From contig JAILWY010000002.1 of assembly GCA_022113835.1 (NCBI GenBank), positions 8,844,501-8,908,500 on the forward strand: 64,000 nt of DNA. Reading direction: 5' to 3'. Both the position numbers and the translations under genes were made by a program. Shown here in pieces: positions 39,501 through 49,104 of the stretch (within the stretch, counting starts at the first letter, position 1; each line of letters opens with the position of its first letter). This DNA is from Atopsyche davidsoni. Taxonomy: Eukaryota > Arthropoda > Insecta > Trichoptera > Hydrobiosidae. The notes below the pieces were generated by a model, which was given only the letters and a program-made list of their open reading frames with translations, had not been told where the DNA came from and ran no database searches.

Positions 39501-39725
39501 AATAAATTTTTATGTTTGTCTACTAATATATTATGTCATAAGTCGAATACTTGATTATGTTAATGCATCCAAAATATTACGTTTTATGCTTGGAATTTTT
39601 AAGATTCACAATGAAATAAATATTCCAGACGTTTTATTAAAAAAATTATCGCGTCAATCGAATAAGACAGAATCAGACATTCCGAGGGGGGCAAACTCGC
39701 ATCGCACGCGGCGCAAATCCGAATA

Positions 39726-40539
39726 CACCCATACCTCGCTTTACGGCCTAGATACGTTCCACGAAACTAGGCCGCAAAGCGAAAAGCCGTATAACGAATC
39801 AATTATTCTAATACAAATTCAATGGGATCGATTCCAAATTTGTTAAATATGTAACACTTTTTACACATTCTGGCCAAATTTTTTTCCAAACATGGTTCAT
39901 TGTGGTTAATTTTAATTCCTTCCATGATTCACTGATGCTGTCAACAGCATCCTTGATGTTATAGTTTTTCCAAAATGTTTTAATTGAAGCTTTACCATCG
40001 GTTTCCCTTATAAGTTGTCGGAAAGTTCGGCGTAGGTAATATGCCATAAAAGTGGCTATTGCACCCAGATTCATCGGTATATCCATTCTTCAAATTTTCT
40101 AAAATACTTATTAAAAAAACTTTTTGAAAAAGCTTTTTCCTCGATAGTCATTTGACTCATTGGCATTCTCCGTTTGCTATTGTCCTCAATCCATATAATC
40201 AATAGTTAAAATAAGTTTAATACAAAATACACATTAATTTGTACATACATACATATGTACTTACGTACCAAAAATGTCCCTAATTATTTCCAATTTTTCC
40301 AGTTAATGTGTAACAATCAGTAATAAATATGTACATAAAACACTCACAGACAAGTCTAAACCGGCCGCTCTATGAGCACACACTGAATAACGCTCGTAAA
40401 CAAAATAACATCGAAAAAAAAATTTTTTGGCCGTTATAGCGAAACATTTTAGGCCGTATATCGAAAACGTGCCTTAATTGAAAAGGGCCGTTATAGCGAA
40501 AGGCCGTATAACGAGCGGCCGTATAGCGAGGTATGGGTG
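39726..40539 (-). mobile_element. Deleted pogo/Tigger-type element
   Basis: Terminal inverted repeats CACCCATACCTCGCTTTACG (left) and the inverse of CGTATAGCGAGGTATGGGTG (right) are flanked by TA on both sides (39724-39725 and 40540-40541). The length is 814 bp. Minus-strand coding remnants are a CENP-B-like DNA-binding piece (WIEDNSKRRMPMSQMTIEEK, from about 40193 downwards) and a C-terminal piece (FMAYYLRRTFRQLIRETDG, with SWKELK, VWKKIWPEC) at 39808-40086. The whole DDE catalytic core between them is missing. The family is the Tigger/pogo branch of Tc1-mariner. Confidence 0.93.
39808..40193 (-). pseudogene. Tigger transposase remnant (DNA-binding fragment plus C-terminus)
   Basis: The first remnant runs from the codon for W of WIEDN at about 40193 to EEWIYR-stop near 40080. 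The second, in another frame, starts MDIPMNLGAIATF at 40086 and continues to 39808. The two overlap in different frames, so an internal deletion also shifted the frame. The catalytic aspartates are absent. It cannot be active. Confidence 0.88.
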
Positions 40540-40542
40540 TAC

Positions 40543-40735
40543 ATTTATAACGGGCGTAAGTCGAAGCGCGCATAAGTCGAGGCTCGGCCGCAATAGATTA
40601 ACCCCGCGGCGACCGCGGAGTTATGTCGCGTTAATCGCCGCTACGGGGGTGCACCACTTTATGGATTCAATGATTGTCAAGGCCCGACGCGCGCGTGCCC
40701 CGAATGTGTTTTCATGAACAATCTGAAATCTCGAC
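40543..40735. other. CpG-rich block flanking the Tigger insertion
   Basis: The flanks at 39684-39723 and 40543-40735 are both CpG-rich and lie outside the element's TA borders. This suggests that the transposon split one original GC-rich block. The part on the right contains CCGCGGCGACCGCGG-like palindromic sequence around 40603-40618. Function is unknown. Confidence 0.35.
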
Positions 40736-40866
40736 AGGGTGACGTGTGCCTTTTTTTATGATGCTAACCAAAATAAAACAATGAATAAACTCACTTAACC
40801 TCTGTGATGATAATAACAATAAACTACTAAATACAACATGAATTTCAAACAATTGCTTCTACTTCT

Positions 40867-41051
40867 ACGCAAGATTTGAATATGTCGTCAAGTTTTAAAA
40901 GGCTGCCAAGCTTTCATTATTTTTTAAATATTGTTCAATAATGAAGACACGTTGTTCTATCGTGTAATGCTTCATTTTTATTAACCCTAAACTGTCAGCT
41001 GGTGTTTCCAAAACTTTACTGCAAAAATGGCGACATATTCAAATCTTGCGT
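40867..41051 (-). mobile_element. Mariner-like element fragment with 21-bp inverted repeats
   Basis: A perfect 21-bp inverted repeat: ACGCAAGATTTGAATATGTC(G) at 40867-40887 and its inverse at 41031-41051. Inside, on the minus strand from 40975, a 25-codon frame reads MKHYTIEQRVFIIEQYLKNN and soon stops. This resembles the N-terminal helix-turn-helix (DUF4817-type) of transposases found in many insect mariner-related elements. GGGACACTCTT just outside the right repeat probably belongs to the true terminus. This is a heavily deleted copy. Confidence 0.6.
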
Positions 41052-41286
41052 TAATTTTGGGACACTCTTTAGTTATCAGAATAAAACTATTGGCTTAAAA
41101 ACTAGGGGGGAATCCATGGGGTACAAGGTATTGCAAGAAGGAAAGTAACATGAGCAAAAGTGGCTGGGAGTCGGAAGAACAAGCAAATGAATAAAACTGG
41201 GGCGTGATAAAGATACGTTTTGCAAGATAGTCACCAACTTTTTCTGAAGAAAACCACAATAAAATAAATATTGATAATTCTTAAGT

Positions 41287-41427
41287 ACACATAAATCACG
41301 ATGATATTTTTCTAAGAGTTTCTTTAATCAATTTTCAATATTTTAAAAAATGTACTTAATCATTATCAATCAATAAAACCTGTATAGGAAAAATCGTACT
41401 TCCTGTGAGACGGTCTTCACAAAAAAT
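41287..41427. repeat. Foldback element, subfamily B, single arm
   Basis: Only one arm, in inverted orientation. AATCACGATGATATTTTTCT is followed by AAGAGTTTCTTTAATCA, ATGTACTTAATCATTATCAA, CCTGTATAGG and the outer end GAGACGGTCTTCACAAAAAA. The tRNA-like unit is not present. Confidence 0.85.
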
Positions 41428-44126
41428 GAGTAAAATATATATGTTATGTTTTTGATTGTTTTGAATTCATTAAGTTTCTTTGCGTTATTTTAAGGCAAAT
41501 GATGTATGATGAAGCATAAAAAATATAATGCAAAACAAGTAAAAAAATTACACTTTGTTTATTTTTAAGAAAATGTGTAGTATGACTGATTTATCTGCGG
41601 ATTCCGTTTGCGGCGCGGAAATTCCTCCGGAAAACTTGGCATAAAGATGTACGCGTTCATATATGCAAACCGCCATTAAGGAACAGATATAAATCTATAG
41701 GTGCGTGCAATCTAATGGCACTCTCATAATATATATGCTGATTTATAGGTTATAAACCACGCGGGGAGTGCAAGCCCCGTGTCTTAGATTGAAATATTTG
41801 GAGGTCGTTAGACTGTTTTATTGCTCGCTATTAAGAACAGCTCCTGTACTTTTTTAATATTTCACAGCGGCGCGGCCTGACGTGTGTGGGCTGATTGAAT
41901 TATAATTAATTTAGGGGAACCCCCGTGTACTTGTGGTTAACGACACTCAGAAGGCTTATTAGGAGGTTATTAATAAAACTTGGAGAGTTATGTATACCTG
42001 TGTCATAAATTAGACTGAGCAATTTACAACTTTATTCGTAGCTCAAGTTTACTGGGGAATAATTACGTAGAGGAATATTCGATGTGCGGTTGTATTTTGA
42101 ACTCAACACACTTGGGATTTTCTATACACTAAAATGCCTAATTTGAAAAAAAATATGAATAAAAATTTATTCTGTTTTTTACTACATTAATCTTGAAAAA
42201 ACGAAAACTCCCTAAAGAATTTTCTGAAGTTTTGACAAGTGATAATGCTTAGTCACTGTTTAACAATAAAGAAATCAATATAGCCGCAATGGAATCCTCT
42301 ACATATAAACACATTTATTGGTGGATAACAAACTATTTGAAATAATTCATCAATTTAAGTCCCTAGTGTATTAGACATGTGAACTTTATATTATTTTGCC
42401 ACGCCTGCTATAAATTAAACTCAACTTTTGAATAAACTATAAAATATAAAATAAGGATATTTTTTTAGAATCAAATCAGGGCTAGCAAATTTATTTGCCT
42501 TGTATATTTGTTCTGGCGGTCATTACTATTTTAATAATACTCACCCAATTCATAAATTCAACAATTTAACTCCTCGTTGCCAACCGAAACTAGCAAAGTA
42601 CGTAAATACCACCATTTCCATCGTACTAATAAATTTAGCCAGTAGTGTATTACTCTTGCTATTGTTTACTAACGTAATCTAATTTTATGTTAGCACGTGT
42701 TTATTAACTTATTAAACTTATCAATATAGTTTTTGATGTTTTTTTAGAATACTAAAGTAAGATTATTTTCTTTTTTAAATCAGATTATACATTTAAAATG
42801 ATATTATAGAGTGCAAAACACTCTGCAGTCTTCTTGGGGTTTGCCCACAGTCCCTGCACTGGATAGCTCGAATAATGTATAGGATTTTATTTATGCCTTC
42901 CGTCTCGACGGCGACAAAAACTTAAAAACCCATCGTGTGGTCGCTTCCCTAGTGCCAGCAAACTCTAATTTATGGTTTTTATTTTCAAAGTACTATTTAT
43001 TTGCATTTCCAAAGCTTTGAAGCTATTTCAATGTAATAAATATTACATTTTTAATAAATCAGTCGATTGTGAAAAATAAAGTCATATTTGTGAATGTATT
43101 TTATTCAAATTGAATTAGAAATAAATTTGAGAAAATAATCTTGCTGAAATATTTTATAGATTAATATAAATGTAAACAAAATTTATTATGTTGTGAAAAT
43201 CATTTTCAAATTCCTTACATCAAGATTTGTACCTTTTTTTTAAAGTAAAAAACACTAAAGAAATTGATAACTTAAGAAATAGAGAAATTATGAGGTACTA
43301 AAAAGTTGCCAACTTTAATGAAAGTAATCATCATTTTAAGATGAGTTCAAGGTAACTCCAGAGTTAATTTAAACTAATTGCAGGCTCCGGTGAGGACGTA
43401 AATATATCTGCTGTATGAACCGGTAGTGTCCCCGCCGCTCCAACAATTAAGTAACAAATCTCCCCATTGTTCCGCAGAACCTTCGAAGCCTTTCCTGCAA
43501 AACCTCCCTCAAAGGCTGGGCGCTTTTTCTTTAAACGCCCGCAAGGATTCCGGAGGAACGACTGCATAAACCCCCCATTAATTTAATTGTTTTAAATCTT
43601 TATTTGAGTACCCCGATTTAGTTAACTATTGTAGCGCGGTAATTTACTAATGTTTCACATTTAATACTTGATTTATTATATTGGTGAATTGATTTATCTC
43701 GATGACAATATGTATGCAATATTAATTTTACAATGTACTTTATTTTATTTAGTATAAAAATTTAATTAGTTTTTACAATATACATTGTACTTTCTGTGCT
43801 ATATAAATATCATACTTTCCCTATAGATCGAATAATTGGAGTGAGGGTATGACGAAGAGCCTGTACAAATGTGTTAAAATATTACAATTCAAAACTTTAT
43901 ATTAATAATAATCTCATACTCATCAAAATATAACGCAAATTCTATAAATCCCATATTTGAAAATATATATTAAATATGAAAAGCAAAACTTGTCGAATCC
44001 CCGAAAACTTTTTTTTTTCATGTATGCTCTTTCTAAATAATATATATCATGATATAGAAACCCTAAAAACTCGTACCATAATTATATTTTACTGTGCCAT
44101 TATTAAACTATATTATTTTATATATG
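41428..44126. other. Non-coding intronic DNA
   Basis: Mostly AT-rich. No exon, RNA gene or transposon end recognised. Moderately GC-rich patches lie at about 41740-41780 and 43380-43560. Confidence 0.45.
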
Positions 44127-44622
44127 TCTATTTTTGGATTGAACGTCAATCAAATGCGTATTTATTACCTATTACAGGTTTATATTATTTACTAATATAA
44201 TTAGACACATTAGTTCACACATAGAAGATGATTAAAGAAACTCTCAGAAAAATATCTCACTCACATCCCCAGGCTTACATGGCCGGTGTACTGACCATTG
44301 TACTAACGAACCACATCCATTTATCGAGAATTTTTATCAAGCATACTCTACATATGAACCAATGTGCCCAGAGAGAGTTTATTTAATCATCTTGGTACTT
44401 GTTTTTTATCCGACCACCAAAATTTTTAATGTACATGTACTCGCAGAGATAAAAATCTATCATATGACGATGAGTCCTGTTGTGGCGTTTATTTCGTTCC
44501 TTTACAGATTTCCATGACCGCTCGATTCGTTGGGTTAGGTTAGGTACAAGTTTTTTGGTAGTCGGATAAAAATCAAGTACCATTATCTTCTATGTGTGAA
44601 CTAATGTGACTAATTATATTAT
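44127..44622. repeat. Foldback tRNA-related element, subfamily A, interrupted by a MITE
   Basis: The left arm is complete (TCTATTTTTGGATTGAACGT, then ATTAGACACATTAGTTCACA, AAAGAAACTCTCAG). A 3'-truncated tRNA-like unit follows on the minus strand (loop CATGTAA, D stem GTAC/GTAC). The core CATACTCTACATATGAACCA is next, then the inverted inner arm. The inverted outer arm resumes after the inserted MITE at 44394-44581. Confidence 0.85.
44394..44581. mobile_element. Nested 188-bp MITE
   Basis: Terminal inverted repeats of about 29 bp (GGTACTTGTTTTTTATCCGA and, at the far end, the inverse of GGTACTTGATTTTTATCCGA, both continuing CxACCAAAA) with two differences. Flanks are ATCATCTT (44386-44393) and ATTATCTT (44582-44589), an 8-bp TSD with one substitution. 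The insertion interrupts the right arm of the foldback element and must be younger than it. The 8-bp TSD suggests a hAT-like mobiliser, but the termini are not typical. Confidence 0.85.
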
Positions 44623-45207
44623 TTTATGTATCTGAATTTACCTAAAAAATTATAATAGTCTGACTGTAGCACAGAGCACTTCAAAAAAAAATAACACATT
44701 GTTGATATCGAGTACGTTTGTAGGTTAAGCTTATAAAAAGTTTTTTTTTTTTATTATGTGATTTTACATCTAGCTCCACTCGCAGTAGTGCCTCTGCAAT
44801 TTTTTCCGCGGCGTCGACGGTTTAGTCGAAATTCCACGTCGCCAGTTACTTTCTTCCCTGAGCGCTCGCCATCAACAATGCGAGGAGGTATCTCCGCGGA
44901 AGCCTTGATTTATAAGGACGCCCCGCCGCTGGAGATATGATCCGCCTCGAGTGCGCGCCGCACCAAATGCTTTATGGGCTATGACGGCCCTGACGCATTT
45001 TCTGAAAATAAAATGATAAAATTTTCAGTTACACAGTTTATATATTTTTATTTCAGCACTGTTAGGCATGTTGAGATCACACAAAAGCGATAAATACCAC
45101 GTTATTATATTTATCATATATACATTTGTACGTATTCGTATGTTTTGTGCTTGAGTTTGAGTTTTGAAATTTTCAACGTTTCGATCACGCCCATCTTCCA
45201 TCAGAGA
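44623..45207. other. Non-coding, with CpG-rich patch
   Basis: A CpG-rich stretch at about 44800-45000 (with CCGCGGCGTCGACGG near 44806-44820) carries a 60-codon open frame without recognisable domain. The rest is AT-rich. Confidence 0.35.
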
Positions 45208-45215
45208 CTTTAGAG

Positions 45216-45725
45216 CATAGTTTTCCAAACTATTTTGTCCCGTCGTTTTTCGTCGACCCCCTGTCTTGCTGATATTGAATTTTTACAAATTCATCAACTT
45301 CAAACATATTTTTGACATCTTTTATGGAACAACTCACTTTCATAGGGTTTACTGTACAGTGGATTTAAAAATGAAAAAGTTAAAATACATGTAAAGTTAA
45401 TTATACCTTTATTAATTAAAAACACACAAAATGCAAATATAGTAACATTCATTTTAATATCTTAAATATAATAAAATACATTAATTAAAAACATACAAAA
45501 TACTTCTACGCTTCAGGGCTTCGATTCGTCACAAAATACACAGGTACAATCTGTGTTCGGTGCATTATGACATTTACGAAATGTCTAAATTGTGGTGATG
45601 ACCTGCTTAAATGGGATCCACTCCCGTAGACCCCCATTTACAGTTCATGGACCCCCAATTTTATTTTTCGCTGTCATCGACCCCTTGCAGGGCAAAATCG
45701 ACATTGGTCACTTTGGGAACCTCTG
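45216..45725. mobile_element. Non-autonomous hAT-type element, copy 2
   Basis: Starts CATAGTTTTCCAAACTA and ends CACTTTGGGAACCTCTG, hAT-like terminal inverted repeats. It is flanked by a perfect 8-bp duplication CTTTAGAG (45208-45215 and 45726-45733). It shares subterminal blocks with the 12523-12945 element (GATATTGAATTTTTACAAAT; CCCCCATTTACAGTTC; TTTTTCGCTGTCATCGACC) but has a different middle. No transposase frame. Confidence 0.93.
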
Positions 45726-45733
45726 CTTTAGAG

Positions 45734-48700
45734 CCATGTCAAGTCGTATTTGATCATGTTAAATATTGAATAACACTTTTACATGTCTTAAATCCCTTAA
45801 GTTGCTCCACGACCGGGACTGAAGCGTGGAAATCTTCAAATTAAAACGCTACACAAAATTAAAAGCACCGTTTTGTAATACGTTTTATATTTAGATAAAC
45901 TGTCAAAAATAAATTAAATTATCGTAGTAAAGAAATATTTTATATTTATGAACAAAAAAAGTTTACATTATTATTACAACAATGCTGACATTGATTTAAA
46001 TATTGCGCTGTCTGTTATAATATTATTCTCACGTAAAGTATAGAGATCATCCTGGGATTTTTTGGGTGATATGCTGCGTAGTGATTTTTTCTTCCAAACA
46101 CACAAACCAGTACGTCACAAACACCCAATAAATCCTACGATCATCCATCAACAAAACCTTGCCAAAGCGTACGAATACACGTAGAAAGATATTTGAAAAG
46201 TTTCATTTTTTTTATATACTTGTAATATTTCAAATGCACGATGCTGACGTTTTTATCAATTTTGAAATGGTTATTTCAACTGTATAATTTTTTACACAGA
46301 AAATATAAAAAAATCAATGATTTCACATTATTTAAACAAACTCAGTTTAAAAGGTTTTTTTTTTTTCTTTGTAATGCTAACGTACTGAAAAACCTTCAAA
46401 TATATATATTCGTGAAAAAGCTGTAAATTTAGGTGCAACACACAAAGCACGTTACGTCTGGCTTTGTTGAAAAGGGGCGCAAGCGCTTGTCAGAACTGCA
46501 TTCAATTAACAAGTCACATACGAGGGGCGTTAGCAACTCTTTCTGCAACCCTCCCCCGAGCCGAGGCTCTGGCGAGAATAAGTAGACAGGGTTATCCCGC
46601 TTCAAGTAGCTACTTATCAGGACTCTTCGTTACCTTCTGGCCGCACCGCGTTTGGCAGCCCCATTGTTAAGTGGTATTTATGTCCGAGGGGTGACTGCTT
46701 CCTTGGTTCGTTCTTACTTCTTACTTCTCACTCCCGCACCCCTCTGGGAAAGTAAGTGCCATGCAGTTATCCCGCTCTTGCAGTACTTCTCTTCTTCGTC
46801 CGTTTTAATTCTAAACCGCTTTAATACAATTCAATTCTGAATTTATGTGTGAATTTCTCAAGTTAATAGTGCCAATTGTGTGAATTTTGATTAAACGTGT
46901 TTTTGGCATACTAATATTCTCTATTTTCACGGTATTTTATTGTAGTTCTCGTCCTTACATTTCCATCACAAACTTACTTGAATTGTACAACCAAATATAT
47001 TTGTAACTAGTTCTGATACTGCATAAAGTAAAAATCTTTGATCTTAATAAATTGTATTGACGATATGTAAATGCTTTTAAATGTGCCTTATCATAACACA
47101 TATATTATCAAACATAACATACGTTTACCGAAAAAATAGATTACTTGACAAGGTGGTGTTACTCGTTATTTTATACGTAGTCATATTAATAACTCACACC
47201 CCTCTGCCCGTTAACCCAGTTTATCTTATTAATGAATTGTGTCAAAAGATTAATTTATAAACGTTGGAATAAACCATGGCAGAAATTAATAGCTGGAAAG
47301 TAAATCCAACATACTTAGCATAATGTAAATTATTGTAGTCGTAATAAAAGCCCGTGATAGTATACTTTATCTTCAAATGAAAAATTTCACCCCATTTACG
47401 CCGACGTTAAAAACCCTTCAATTTCGTTTTTATACTCTACCTGTTAAACTTTTTACAACAACGGAGTAGGTAACTACAAAAAGCAAGTCGCAATATTAAA
47501 GTTGAAATATCTTTTTACTTCGCTAAGGGTTGAAGATAGTTTCTAAAAAATAACCAAACAAACACTGTTTTTTTGATGAGGAATAATGTCGTCTTTGACA
47601 AAAACTTTAAAAGTTATTTTGAATACAATCACAAACTAAATTATATATGTAACAAAATAACAAATGCTTTCAAAAACGTAAGGCTTTCAATTTACTTAAA
47701 CATTTTAATAATGTAAGACTTATTACCAGGCGTTATTCTTGCAGATTGAACCTTATTATTTTCATGGAAATGTTTGTTATCATATTCATAGCGACTTTTC
47801 AGAGTTGTTTGTTGACCTCTTCAGCAAAACAATATTAAAGTTATTAGAATTCCAATATATAATTTAAAACTTAAAAATCGTCTTCGTTGTAAATTTAAAA
47901 CTAAAGTAATTAATATGTCATATAAACATACATTATTCAGGCAGTCAAAACTAAAAAATAACTTTTATAACATCTAGATACATTTTATGACACTCAGTAC
48001 TCATATTTATTCACTAGTGGTGTACAGTGAGGGTGTAAACTAAATTAAATGTTTTATCTCCTCATTGAGTAGTATTATTTTATTAAACAGAATAAAGCAT
48101 TGGAACAAGTTTCAATCATGATTTATTTAGTAAAACACCAATGCGCCGAAAGAAAACAATATCGACTTCTTTGTATCAATGTTGTTGGATCAAAATTAAG
48201 TTGTAATAGTTCTCTAACTTTCAATTCAACTTGAGATAATAGGAAAGGTTTTACTTTTTTTAAATTACATCTAAAATAATGCAGCGAGTTCGGCTTACCT
48301 CTCGAGACAGGTTCAAACAATTAAAATCCTATCAAAAACACACAGGAATGAACTTTGAGCATCCACCACAACATTTGCTATTACGAAGGCCATTAACTGT
48401 GGAGTACAAATAAACGCAACAACCATTTACAAACTTATTTGGATTTGGATAGAGAGCAATAAAATATAAAAACAATACAAATGTATAAAAGCGTATTCTA
48501 AATTAAACCTTATACTAAAAAAAATATTTTGTAATTTTCATTATTAGAAATCTTTACAACTTTCTTCTTCAACAATGCCTTATGATTAAACTAAAAACTA
48601 AAGTCTTTTTTATGCAGATTTTCGGTAAAATAAAAAACAGAAATAGTTCTAGAAATAAAAAGTGGGCTTATTTTTTTAGGTGAATACCTTGCTTTTCATA

Positions 48701-48973
48701 GAAGCTTTTCAGGCTAAATTTTAAGACAGCAAAATTATTTTCGGGAACTTTTTGGGCCATTGTGTGAACCATATTTGCAAGATAACTATTACAAGATCGA
48801 AATGGTCAAACTATGGTAGCGTGTTATTTCTTACTCGTGTCCAACAAAAATCAAGGATTTATCTTGCCGTTTTTTATATGTGAAGAATGAACCGATGAGT
48901 ATGAAATTAGTACGTATTTATAGAATATTTTATAATCATGGTAAAATAAATATGTTTATTTTCGCTATTTTAG
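45734..48973. other. Non-coding intronic DNA up to exon B
   Basis: No exon before the acceptor at 48973. A GC-richer block at about 46440-46830 could be part of an LTR, listed separately. The rest is AT-rich, with short open frames only. Confidence 0.45.
46466..46978 (+). repeat. Possible solo LTR (tentative)
   Basis: The segment from TGTTGAAAAGGGGCGCAAGC to a TTCTCGTCCTTACA / TTCCATCACA end has the composition of an LTR: a GC-rich first part, a pyrimidine-rich middle (CTTACTTCTTACTTCTCACT), and an AT-rich tail. No TATA, target duplication or second LTR could be confirmed. Borders are guesses. Confidence 0.2.
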
Positions 48974-49104
48974 ATCCCCCGGTGGTGGTGCTGACGCTGG
49001 GCAGCACCCTGAACCCGGACGACATCAAGGAGGGGGATGACGTGTACTTTGAGTGCAACATCCGGGCCAGCCCCAAGGAGCATCGCATCACGTGGTTCCA
49101 CGAC
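48974..49104 (+). CDS. Sidestep-like Ig-superfamily protein, internal exon B (partial CDS)
   Basis: Internal exon of 131 nt with acceptor TTTTAG at 48968-48973 and donor GTGAGT at 49105. Its first two bases (AT) join the final T of exon A to give TAT (Tyr), and 43 codons then read PPVVVLTLGSTLNPDD to ITWFHD. This is the start of the next Ig domain. It has an inter-domain 'YPP' linker, a B-strand Cys in VYFECNI (about codon 27 of the exon), and a C-strand Trp in ITWFHD. The 'LGSTLNPDDIKEGDDVYFEC' block is very characteristic of sidestep-family proteins. The exon ends in phase 0, so the second half of this Ig domain, with its YxC motif, must lie in a downstream exon. I could not find that exon before 64000. 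The AT-rich flanks and a GC-rich exon body make the borders clear. Confidence 0.92.

Larger units (their letters stand above)
12226..48973 (+). other. Large phase-1 intron of the sidestep-like gene
   Basis: Intron of about 36.7 kb bounded by GTGAGT (12226) and TTTTAG (48973). The reading frame is maintained across it and a Tyr codon is split after its first base. It contains most of the transposon relics in the window plus several GC/CpG-richer islands that may be regulatory. No recognisable exon lies inside. Assignment as a single intron assumes no small alternative exon was missed. Confidence 0.8.
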
